Positions 8,856-15,536 of a DNA stretch of 64,000 bases are shown piece after piece (position 1 is the first letter of the stretch; each line of letters starts with the position of its first letter). The stretch covers positions 2,480,001-2,544,000 of the forward strand of contig NZ_JABJQY010000002.1 in NCBI RefSeq assembly GCF_013155375.1, written 5' to 3'. The notes beneath the pieces were generated by a model. That model ran no database searches and was not told where the DNA came from. It worked only from the letters and a program-made list of their open reading frames with translations. A program made the translations under genes and the position numbers. The DNA comes from Nocardioides sp. zg-1308. Its GTDB lineage: Bacteria; Actinomycetota; Actinomycetes; Propionibacteriales; Nocardioidaceae.

Positions 8856-9617
8856 GTGAGGATCTTCGCCGTACGCGGGCGACGACCTGCGGCCGCCGGT
8901 CCTGAGATGGGCGATGCACGGTCTGCCGACGTGCGGTCGGGGTTGCCGCACCGGTTCGAGGCGGTGGGGGAAGCGCTCATCTCAGGATCGGACGTCTTGG
9001 GGGTGTGCTCCGTCGCGGGCCAGGTCATGGCCCGCGACGGGGCCTCGGTCGAGGAGACGCTGGCCGGGCTGCGCGAGACGTGCCGCAGCATCACCGGCGA
9101 GGACCCGACGTACGACGTGGTGGCCGCGACGCTGTCCGCCTGGAGCGACACCACACTCGGCTACCTGCACCAGCTCTCCTGCGAGGACCCGCTCACCGGG
9201 CTCTCCAGCCAGGCGCACCTCCGCGGCCGGCTCTCCGAGCTCTACCGGCTCGGCGACGCCGACCCCGGCGGGATCACCGGGCACGGGCTCGTCGTGTGCG
9301 CCCTGCCCCTGGGGGACGACCCGTCGGAGGAGCCGGGCGACCACTTCACCCGGGCCATGCGGCTGGCGCGGGCCGGCGAGCTGGCCCGTACGGCGTTCGC
9401 GCGCGACGAGACGGTCGCCCGCGTCGGGATGCACCGGGTCGCCGTCCTCACCCGTCGCGACGACCGCATGGGCCGCCGCGTGCGCGTGCTGCGGACCATG
9501 CTCGAGACCGCGCAGCCCGGGGGAGCGGGCACCTCCGCGGTGCGGGTGTGGATCGAGGGCCTGCCGCCCACCGACGCCGGCGCCGGCATGCTGCTCGACG
9601 AGCTGGCGCGCGGCTGA
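8856..9617 (+). CDS. Protein with degenerate GGDEF-like domain
   Basis: A 253-residue soluble protein. About residues 110-225 align by eye with a diguanylate cyclase fold: the opening DPLTGLSS, then a strand LVVCALPLG, and VARVGMHRVAVLTRR where active enzymes read VARxGGDEFxVLL. The GGDEF signature is replaced by GMHRV, so no cyclase activity is expected. The N-terminal half (to about 105) is helical with no motif I recognise. The GTG at 8856 follows AGGAGG with an eight-base spacer. It is divergent from the sigma-fusion gene, and may act as a binding or scaffold protein. Confidence 0.65.
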   Translation: MRIFAVRGRRPAAAGPEMGDARSADVRSGLPHRFEAVGEALISGSDVLGVCSVAGQVMARDGASVEETLAGLRETCRSITGEDPTYDVVAATLSAWSDTTLGYLHQLSCEDPLTGLSSQAHLRGRLSELYRLGDADPGGITGHGLVVCALPLGDDPSEEPGDHFTRAMRLARAGELARTAFARDETVARVGMHRVAVLTRRDDRMGRRVRVLRTMLETAQPGGAGTSAVRVWIEGLPPTDAGAGMLLDELARG

Positions 9618-9623
9618 GGCTCC

Positions 9624-9641
9624 GGGCGGACCGGTCCGCCC
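9624..9641. terminator. Perfect 18-bp palindrome after the GGDEF-like gene
   Basis: GGGCGGACCGGTCCGCCC reads the same on both strands and starts six bases after the stop codon. It could be an RNA hairpin without a T-run, or a protein site; assignment is weak. Confidence 0.35.
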
Positions 9642-9681
9642 CACGGTCCGCCGACGCCACGCCGGTGCCCGAGGAAGCCCC

Positions 9682-9687
9682 TAGGGT
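9682..9687 (+). promoter_or_regulatory. -10 box of leaderless SRAP-gene promoter
   Basis: TAGGGT six bases before the ATG at 9694. Confidence 0.5.
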
Positions 9688-9693
9688 GGCCCC

Positions 9694-10443
9694 ATGTGCG
9701 GCCGCTACGCCTCGTCCCGACAGCCCGACGACCTCGTCGAGGAGTTCGAGGTCGTCGAGAGCCGCATCGCGGCGGCGCTGCAGCCCGACTACAACGTCGC
9801 GCCCACCAAGGAGGTCTACGCGGTCGTCGAGCGGCCGCCGTCGCGCGAGTCCGGGCGGGACCGGTCCGAGGCGCCGCAGCGACAGCTGCGGGTCCTCACC
9901 TGGGGACTCGTGCCGTCGTGGGCCAAGGACCCCTCCATCGGCAACCGGATGATCAACGCACGGATGGAGACCGTGGCCGACAAGCCCGCCTTCCGCAAGG
10001 CGTTCGCCACCCGCCGCGCCCTGCTGCCGGCCGACGGCTACTTCGAGTGGTATCCCACCTCGCAGACCAACGCCAAGGGCAAGCCGGTCAAGCAGCCGTT
10101 CTTCATCCGGCCGAAGGACGGCGGGATCCTGGCCATGGCAGGCCTCTACGAGATCTGGCGCGACCCGGGCAAGGCGGAGGACGACCCCGACCGCTTCCGG
10201 TGGACGTGCACGGTGCTCACCACCCAGGCCGAGGACTCCCTGGGCCACATCCACGACCGGATGCCGCTCATGGTGGAGCGGGAGCGCTGGCACGAGTGGC
10301 TCGACCCCACGCACCCGGGTGACACGTCGCTGCTCGTGCCTGCCGCCCCGGGCCGGCTCGAGGCGTACGCCGTCCCGACCCTGGTGAGCAACGTGCGCAA
10401 CAACGGCCCCGAGCTCGTCGAGCCGCTGGAGGCCACGTCGTGA
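9694..10443 (+). CDS. SOS-response-associated peptidase (SRAP/YedK/HMCES family)
   Basis: Predicted to form a protective covalent link to abasic sites in single-stranded DNA. The catalytic Cys2 is exposed after Met removal (MCGRYAS). Other family signatures are YNVAPTK, LTWGLVPSWAKD, INARMETV, RALLPADGYFEWY and the C-terminal HDRMPLMV with the active-site His. At 249 residues it is the normal size. The downstream hydrolase overlaps its stop, so the two are one operon. No LexA box is evident at the promoter. Confidence 0.95.
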   Translation: MCGRYASSRQPDDLVEEFEVVESRIAAALQPDYNVAPTKEVYAVVERPPSRESGRDRSEAPQRQLRVLTWGLVPSWAKDPSIGNRMINARMETVADKPAFRKAFATRRALLPADGYFEWYPTSQTNAKGKPVKQPFFIRPKDGGILAMAGLYEIWRDPGKAEDDPDRFRWTCTVLTTQAEDSLGHIHDRMPLMVERERWHEWLDPTHPGDTSLLVPAAPGRLEAYAVPTLVSNVRNNGPELVEPLEATS

Positions 10444-11102
10444 AGAAGGCGACGATCCGCGCGGTCGACACCCCGCACGGCGAGGGTCGGCTGCACACCC
10501 GACGGGCCACCAGCCCGATGGCGACGCTGCTGCTCAGCCACGGGGCGGGGGGCGGCGTGGAGTCGCGCGACCTCTGGGCGCTGGCCGACGCGCTGCCCGC
10601 GCAGGGCGTGTCGGTGGTCCTGTTCGAGCAGCCGTGGCGGGTGGCCGGCCGCAAGGTCGCGACCGCGCCGCCCACGCTCGACGCGGCCCTGAGGTGCGCC
10701 GCCGACGTGATGCGGGTGCGGACGCCCCTCGTGGTCGGCGGTCGGTCCGCGGGCGCCCGGTCGGCGGCGCGGACCGCCCGGTCGCTGGGGGCGACCGGTT
10801 GCCTCGCCCTGTCCTTCCCGCTCCACCAGCCCGGGCGGACCGAGCCGACCCGGCTGCCCGAGCTGCGCGGGGCCGGCCTGCCCACCCTGCTGGTGCAGGG
10901 CGAGCGTGACCCGATGGGGCGCCCCGACGAGTTCCCCGGCGACCTCGAGGCCGTCGACATGGTGGTCGTGCCCGGCGCCGACCACGGGCTCAAGGTGCCC
11001 GCCCGGGGCGAGGTGAGCCAAGAGGAGGCCATGGGGATCGTGGTCGAGTCGACGCTGGAGTGGCTGGTGCGCGAGGTGGTCGGGAATCCTCGGACGGGGT
11101 GA
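10440..11102 (+). CDS. Alpha/beta-hydrolase (TEX30/KANL3-like)
   Basis: A 220-residue cytoplasmic hydrolase. The first strand ends in LLLSHGAGGGVES (oxyanion hole), the nucleophile elbow is VVGGRSAGARSA (Ser, about residue 101), an Asp follows in LVQGERDPMG, and the catalytic His is in VVPGADHGL. The fold and length fit the TEX30/KANL3 dienelactone-hydrolase-like group; substrate is unknown. GTG start overlaps the SRAP stop by four bases. Its 3' end contains the promoter of sigR. Confidence 0.85.
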   Translation: MKKATIRAVDTPHGEGRLHTRRATSPMATLLLSHGAGGGVESRDLWALADALPAQGVSVVLFEQPWRVAGRKVATAPPTLDAALRCAADVMRVRTPLVVGGRSAGARSAARTARSLGATGCLALSFPLHQPGRTEPTRLPELRGAGLPTLLVQGERDPMGRPDEFPGDLEAVDMVVVPGADHGLKVPARGEVSQEEAMGIVVESTLEWLVREVVGNPRTG

Positions 11103-11108
11103 CGTGTT
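11083..11108 (+). promoter_or_regulatory. SigR-type autoregulatory promoter
   Basis: GGAAT (11083-11087, preceded by G) and GTT (11106-11108) are separated by exactly 18 bases, the consensus recognised by SigR in Streptomyces and close to that of mycobacterial SigH. It lies in the 3' end of the hydrolase gene, about 90 bases before the sigR start. Confidence 0.8.
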
Positions 11109-11198
11109 GAGCCCTGTGTGCAGTCACTGATCCTCGAACGCCCCCGCGCCACCGAGCGCGGTGCTTCGCCTGCACCCACAGCGCTATCGTGGGAGGCG

Positions 11199-11858
11199 AT
11201 GACTGAATCAATCAAGGACGACATGTCCCCGGCGGACGACGCCGTCGAGATCGTCGTGGATGACGAGTCCTCCGACGACCGGTCCGCGCGCTTCGAGCGC
11301 GACGCGCTGCCCTTCCTCGACCAGCTCTACGGCGCGGCGATGCGGATGACGCGCAACCCCGCCGACGCCGAGGACCTCGTCCAGGAGACGTTCGCGAAGG
11401 CCTACAGCGCCTTCCACCAGTTCAAGCCCGGCACGAACCTCAAGGCCTGGCTCTACCGGATCCTCACCAACACCTACATCAACTCCTACCGCAAGAAGCA
11501 GCGCCAGCCGCAGCAGTCGATGTCCGAGGACGTCGAGGACTGGCAGCTCGCACGCGCGGAGTCGCACTCCTCGACCGGGCTGCGCTCGGCGGAGATGGAG
11601 GCGCTGGAGCACCTCCCCGACTCGGAGGTCAAGGACGCCCTGCAGCGACTGCCCGAGGAGTTCCGCCTCGCGGTCTACCTCGCCGACGTCGAGGGGTTCC
11701 CCTACAAGGAGATCGCCGAGATCATGGACACGCCGATCGGCACCGTGATGTCGCGCCTGCACCGCGGTCGTCGTCAGCTGCGCGACATGCTCGCCGACTA
11801 CGTCCGCACCAACGACCTGCTGCCGGCCTCGGCCACGGAGGGGGTGAAGGGGTCGTGA
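11199..11858 (+). CDS. sigR: Thiol-stress ECF sigma factor SigR/SigH
   Basis: Directs transcription during disulfide stress. Region 2 ([30 protein letters not shown]) and region 4 ([19 protein letters not shown], then [29 protein letters not shown]) are intact, and the [10 protein letters not shown] segment between them is typical of the SigR/SigH group. I chose the ATG at 11199, which has GGGAGG just upstream, though the spacer is short; an ATG eight codons later is possible. The stop overlaps rsrA in GTGA. A consensus SigR promoter upstream implies positive autoregulation. Confidence 0.95.
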   Translation: MTESIKDDMSPADDAVEIVVDDESSDDRSARFERDALPFLDQLYGAAMRMTRNPADAEDLVQETFAKAYSAFHQFKPGTNLKAWLYRILTNTYINSYRKKQRQPQQSMSEDVEDWQLARAESHSSTGLRSAEMEALEHLPDSEVKDALQRLPEEFRLAVYLADVEGFPYKEIAEIMDTPIGTVMSRLHRGRRQLRDMLADYVRTNDLLPASATEGVKGS

Positions 11859-12127
11859 GCACGCACGAGCACGGCAACGACGACTGCGTCGACTACATCG
11901 AGCGGATCGTCTACTTCCTCGACAACGAGCTCGACCAGGCCGACTGCGCCGTCGTCGAGATGCACCTGCGCGAGTGCGGTCCCTGCCTCGAGCGCTACGA
12001 CCTCCAGCGGGCCGTCAAGCAGCTCGTCGCCCGCTCCTGCACGGAGTCGGCGCCGGAGTCGTTGCGCGACCGCGTACGCCTCCAGCTGCGCGAGGTCAGG
12101 ATTCAGATCACCGAGGGCGAGGCCTGA
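11855..12127 (+). CDS. rsrA: Zinc-binding redox anti-sigma factor RsrA
   Basis: Binds SigR when reduced and lets it go on disulfide formation. The 90-residue protein places Cys11, His37, Cys41 and Cys44 (HLRECGPC) at the same numbers as Streptomyces coelicolor RsrA, and also has Cys31 and Cys62. The N-terminal acidic/His segment and the zinc finger are followed by a basic helix. Its GTG is inside the end of sigR, so the pair is made in step. Confidence 0.95.
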   Translation: MSTHEHGNDDCVDYIERIVYFLDNELDQADCAVVEMHLRECGPCLERYDLQRAVKQLVARSCTESAPESLRDRVRLQLREVRIQITEGEA

Positions 12128-12193
12128 CCCGATTCGCCGCTCACGGGGTTTTGTTGACACACTGCTCCGAGCACCGATTCCAGGAGGACGACC

Positions 12194-12268
12194 ATGGGCA
12201 AGACCGGACGCAAGCGCCGCGCTCGCAAGAAGAAGGGCGCGAACCACGGCAAGCGCCCCAACGCCTGA
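12194..12268 (+). CDS. 50S ribosomal protein bL37 (24 residues)
   Basis: Encodes a 24-residue, very basic peptide: MGKTGRKRRARKKKG followed by ANHGKRPNA. The ending ANHGKRPN and the Lys/Arg core match bL37, the tiny actinobacterial large-subunit protein found in mycobacterial ribosomes. A perfect AGGAGG (12182-12187) sits seven bases before the ATG, and a perfect -35 TTGACA (12154-12159) lies upstream, though its -10 is weak. A strong terminator follows, so it is probably a single-gene unit with high output. Confidence 0.85.
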   Translation: MGKTGRKRRARKKKGANHGKRPNA

Positions 12269-12284
12269 CGCGCGCACCACGTAG

Positions 12285-12310
12285 AAGTCCCCGCCGAGGC
12301 GGGGACTTTT
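12285..12310 (+). terminator. Rho-independent terminator after bL37
   Basis: Perfect 11-bp stem (12285-12295 with 12298-12308) followed by T residues. It separates bL37 from the convergent SDR gene. Confidence 0.85.
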
Positions 12311-12335
12311 GCATGTCGGGAGGAGGCGGTCGCGC

Positions 12336-13034
12336 TCAGACGAGCGGCTGGAGCTCGACGAGCACCGGGCACCCGTGTCCGGGGAAGCGCACGACGAAGT
12401 CCACCGCCGCCGCCACGTCCTCGGGCTGGAGCAGCGACGTCGGGTCCTCCACGCCCTGCGGCGAGAGGAGCCCGGCTCCCGCCGCGACGAGGCCGGGGGA
12501 CACGACGCTGACCCGGACGCCGTGGCGCTTGACGTCGAGGAAGCTCGCGGCGGCCAGCGCCGCCAGGCCGTGCTTGCTCGCGACGTAGGCGGCGTTGTCG
12601 GGGAACACCCGGTGGGCGGCGCCGGACCCGACGAGGACGAGGGTGCTGGGCGACGTCGTCACCAGCCGCGTGAGCAGCTGCGGCGTGGCGCGGGCAGCGG
12701 CCACCAGGTTCACGTCCAGCAGGTGCGCCCAGGCGTCCGGGTCGGCCTCGTGGGCCGGTCCCCAGTCGAAGACGCCGACGGCCCAGACCACCACGTCGAG
12801 CGGGGACGGGGCCTCGCCGTCCAGCCGGGTCAGCCCCGCGCGGACCGCCTCGGCATCGGTCACGTCGACCTCCTGCGTCGACACCGAGCGACCGTGCTCC
12901 GCCACGAGCGCCGCCAACCGCGGCTCCGACCTGCCCCAGGCCGACACTGACCGCCCGCCTGCCACCAGCCGCCGCACTATCGCGGCGCCGATGTCGCTCG
13001 TGGCCCCGACGACCAACGCGTGTCCTGACGTCAT
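12336..13034 (-). CDS. Short-chain dehydrogenase/reductase
   Basis: A 232-residue SDR. The cofactor loop reads VVGATSDIGAAIV, with an Arg (WGRSEPR) after strand 2 that favours NADP. The structural Asn is in LLDVNLVAA, the catalytic Ser in VLVGSG, and the Tyr-Lys pair in YVASKHG. The C-terminal stretch VAAAVDFVVRFP is typical. The substrate is not recognisable. The start at 13034 gives the classical N-terminus. It is transcribed towards the bL37 terminator, away from the small Cys-rich gene. Confidence 0.88.
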   Translation of the reverse strand: MTSGHALVVGATSDIGAAIVRRLVAGGRSVSAWGRSEPRLAALVAEHGRSVSTQEVDVTDAEAVRAGLTRLDGEAPSPLDVVVWAVGVFDWGPAHEADPDAWAHLLDVNLVAAARATPQLLTRLVTTSPSTLVLVGSGAAHRVFPDNAAYVASKHGLAALAAASFLDVKRHGVRVSVVSPGLVAAGAGLLSPQGVEDPTSLLQPEDVAAAVDFVVRFPGHGCPVLVELQPLV

Positions 13035-13204
13035 GCGGCCAGTGTGCCCCTGCCGTCCGACGCTGGTGCCCGACGCTGATGTCCGACGCTGGTTCCCGAC
13101 GTACCGGCTCGCGCGTGCGGCGCCGGATATCGGTAGGGCTACGGATGCGGCGCGACCGGCCCGGCCGTCAGGCTCGGAGCACGCCATCGCTCCAGGAGAC
13201 CGAC

Positions 13205-13393
13205 ATGTACACCACCCTTCGCCGCAGTGCGCACGCCGACCAGCTCGAGGCCGAGCTGCGCGACGCCCGCTGCTGCGACGCCCGCCGGCGGTGCGTCGGC
13301 TGCCAGGCCAAGGCCGACGAGATCCGCGCGGCCCGCCGCGACGCGATCATCTACTCGCTCAGCACCGTCAGGCCACGCCGCCCGGTGTCGTGA
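13205..13393 (+). CDS. Small Cys-rich protein, function unknown
   Basis: A 62-residue protein not assigned to a family. It has a helical, acidic/basic N-terminal half (DQLEAELRDAR) and four cysteines spaced as Cys23-Cys24-x5-Cys30-x2-Cys33, which could hold one zinc ion. The second half (KADEIRAARRDAIIYSLS) is again helical. A good ribosome site (CAGGAGA) is placed seven bases before the ATG. No operon partner is visible. Confidence 0.65.
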   Translation: MYTTLRRSAHADQLEAELRDARCCDARRRCVGCQAKADEIRAARRDAIIYSLSTVRPRRPVS

Positions 13394-13532
13394 CCGGGGC
13401 CGACCCGCGCAGACGGACCGGGTACCCGCCAGCCGGACCCGCATGCCGCCGGTCGCAGCCGCCCCAGTCGCCGGGCGAGCGGCGTGACGGTTCCCACGCC
13501 ACTTCGTCCGGATCGGCCCCTACGGTCGACCC

Positions 13533-13649
13533 ATGACCGCCTCCTACCCCGATCACGCTGTCCCCGTCGCCCAGGTCGACGCCGGCCGCGAGCCTGTCGC
13601 CCGCCGGTGCGTGGCCACCTCGTCCGGTGGTGCGGTGCGCCATGGCTGA
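13533..13649 (+). CDS. Possible 38-residue leader peptide, unknown
   Basis: Short frame MTASYPDHAVPVAQVDAGRE and onward, ending inside the start of the next gene (eight-base overlap). TACGGT (13521-13526) lies six bases before its ATG, the same spacing seen at proven-family genes here, so it may be translated from a leaderless message and couple ribosomes to the gene at 13642. No similarity recognised; it could also be untranslated leader. Confidence 0.3.
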   Translation: MTASYPDHAVPVAQVDAGREPVARRCVATSSGGAVRHG

Positions 13650-14415
13650 GTTCGGCGAGGAGGACCTCAGCGGGTCGACGTTCGACCGGACCGACCTCAG
13701 TGGATCCACGTTCCGGGCGGCCTCGCTGAGCAACGTCACCATCCGGGGCACCGACCTGCACCACGTGAGGATGACCGGCGTCGAGCTCTGGGACGTCGAC
13801 ATCAGCGGCGAGATCAAGGACCTGCGGATCAACGGGGTCGACGTGACGGCCTACGTCGAGGCCGAGGTGGCCCGCCGCGAGCCGGACCTGGCGAAGATGC
13901 GTCCGGAGGACCCCGCCGGCTTCCAGGAGGCCTGGGCCCTGCTCGAGCAGCGATGGGACAGCACCGTCGGGCGGGCCCGGCGCCTGGACCCGCAGCAGCT
14001 CCACGAGCAGGTCGACGGCGAGTGGTCCTTCATCGAGACGCTGCGGCACCTCTCCTTCGCGACCGCCTCATGGGTCCACCGTGCGATCAACGGCGAGTCG
14101 GCCCCGTGGCACCCGCTCGACCTGCCGTGGGACGAGGCGCCCGAGGGCAGCTTCCCGCGCGACCGCGCCGCCCGACCCTCGCTGGACGAGGTCCTGGAGG
14201 TCCGCCGCGCCCGGCAGGCCGACGTACGCCGCGTCATCGAGGGGCTCACCGAGGAGTCGCTCGCGGCCGAGACGACCCCGCCTGACGACGGCGGCTGGCC
14301 GCCGCCGCGTCCCTTCACGGTGAAGGAGTGCCTGTCGATCGTGCTCAACGAGGAGTGGTGGCACCGGACGTACGCCGAGCGTGACCTCGCCGTCCTCGAG
14401 ACACGAGCCCAGTAG
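13642..14415 (+). CDS. Pentapeptide-repeat / DinB-like fusion protein
   Basis: A 257-residue protein in two parts. Residues 4-50 contain about nine pentapeptide units (DLSGSTFDRTDLSGSTF, then LSNVTIRGTDL), which fold as a right-handed helix. Residues 80-250 look like a DinB_2/YfiT-type four-helix bundle, with WSFIETLRHLSFATASWVHR and, near the end, LSIVLNEEWWHRTYAERDL; the His residues in these helices usually bind a metal. DinB-like actinobacterial proteins are often thiol-dependent transferases. The fused arrangement is known in scattered actinobacteria, but the role is unknown. Confidence 0.8.
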   Translation: MAEFGEEDLSGSTFDRTDLSGSTFRAASLSNVTIRGTDLHHVRMTGVELWDVDISGEIKDLRINGVDVTAYVEAEVARREPDLAKMRPEDPAGFQEAWALLEQRWDSTVGRARRLDPQQLHEQVDGEWSFIETLRHLSFATASWVHRAINGESAPWHPLDLPWDEAPEGSFPRDRAARPSLDEVLEVRRARQADVRRVIEGLTEESLAAETTPPDDGGWPPPRPFTVKECLSIVLNEEWWHRTYAERDLAVLETRAQ

Positions 14416-14555
14416 CCACGTTCCTGCAGCGCCCGCGCCTGTCTGCGTCGGTGGAAGCGGGGTCGCCGTTGGAGAGGCGGTCGGGGGGTGTCCGGTGTGG
14501 TGGGCCACTGCGGCGCCACTCGTCGTACGTCCGGGGCCCGGGCCGTGCTCGAACG

Positions 14556-14930
14556 TCACAGCCGGCTCATGAACCGCTCCGCGTCCACCACGACCCGCGT
14601 GATCTCCCCGGCCGCGAGCACCTTCCCGCCTGCGGTGTCCCGGGCGCTGACCGTGAAGCGGTGCAGGCGCCCGTCCTCGTAGGCGCTCGACGCGCTCACC
14701 TCGACGGTCGCCCCGACCGGGCTGGCCGCGAGGTGCTCGACCTGCACGCGGGTGCCCACGCTCGTGGCTCCCTCGGGCAGGACCGGGTCGAGGCAGGCGC
14801 AGGTGGCTGCCTCCAGCCAGGCGAGCAGCCGCGGCGTGCCGAGCACGGGGAGGGAGCCGCTGCCCACCGCCTCGGCGGTGTCCTCGTCGGAGACCGTGAA
14901 GGTCAGCGTGGCGGGCTCGGGGTGCGACAT
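14556..14930 (-). CDS. Hotdog-fold thioesterase (fluoroacetyl-CoA thioesterase-like)
   Basis: A 124-residue single hotdog domain. The pattern VLGTPRLLAWLEAATCACLDPVLP and TSVGTRVQVEHLAASPVG is that of the FlK-like thioesterase family, with the hotdog helix around residues 30-45 and the conserved Glu in WLEAAT and His in VEHLA. These enzymes hydrolyse small acyl-CoA esters; the natural substrate is unknown here. It is divergent from the ECF sigma gene. Confidence 0.85.
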   Translation of the reverse strand: MSHPEPATLTFTVSDEDTAEAVGSGSLPVLGTPRLLAWLEAATCACLDPVLPEGATSVGTRVQVEHLAASPVGATVEVSASSAYEDGRLHRFTVSARDTAGGKVLAAGEITRVVVDAERFMSRL

Positions 14931-14964
14931 GGCGGGCCTTTCGGAACTTCGTCGGACGGTGAGG

Positions 14965-14990
14965 CAACCTGAGGAGCACCCACACGTCTA
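14965..14990 (+). promoter_or_regulatory. ECF-type promoter of the sigma factor operon
   Basis: CAACC (14965-14969) and CGTCTA (14985-14990) with a 15-base spacer match the usual ECF -35 AAC and -10 CGTC elements. The -10 ends six bases before the ATG, so the operon is probably leaderless and self-activated. Confidence 0.55.
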
Positions 14991-14996
14991 CCAGAC

Positions 14997-15536
14997 ATGA
15001 GCGCGAGGACCCTGGGCATGGAGCCATCAGTGGACATCACTGAGCTCTACGCCGCCCACCGGCTGTCCCTGGTCCGGCTCGCGGTGCTGCTGGTCGACGA
15101 CGTCGCCTCCGCCGAGGACGTCGTCCAGGACGCCTTCGCCGCGCTCGCCCGCCGCCCGGACGCGGTCCGGGACCCGTCGAAGGCGCTCGCCTACCTGCGC
15201 GTCTCGGTCGTCAACACCGCGCGCTCGTCGCTGCGACGACGGCGTACGGCGCGGGCGTACGCGCCGCCGCACGACCTGTCGCCGCCCACGCCCGAGGACA
15301 GCGCGGTGCTGGCGGAGGAGCACCGTGAAGTCATCGCCGCGCTGCAGCAGCTCGCGCCCCGGCAGCGGGAGGTGCTCGTCCTGCGCTACTGGTCGAACCT
15401 CTCCGAGGCGGAGATCGCCCGGACGCTCGACATCAGCCAGGGCACCGTCAAGTCGACCGCCAGCCGTGCGCTGGTCGCCCTGGAGAAGGCCATGCACGCC
15501 CACGTCGGACAGCGAGCGGGAGGGGAGGGGTCATGA
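14997..15536 (+). CDS. SigE-family ECF RNA polymerase sigma factor
   Basis: A 179-residue sigma factor. Region 2 (LYAAHRLSLVRLAVLLVDDVASAEDVVQDAF) and region 4 (LQQLAPRQREVLVLRYWSNLSEAEIARTL, GTVKSTASRAL) fit the actinobacterial 'SigE family' subgroup. The ATG at 14997 is placed right after a candidate ECF promoter; an internal ATG at 15018 is also possible. The stop overlaps the next gene in ATGA, and that gene encodes its probable membrane regulator. Confidence 0.92.
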   Translation: MSARTLGMEPSVDITELYAAHRLSLVRLAVLLVDDVASAEDVVQDAFAALARRPDAVRDPSKALAYLRVSVVNTARSSLRRRRTARAYAPPHDLSPPTPEDSAVLAEEHREVIAALQQLAPRQREVLVLRYWSNLSEAEIARTLDISQGTVKSTASRALVALEKAMHAHVGQRAGGEGS

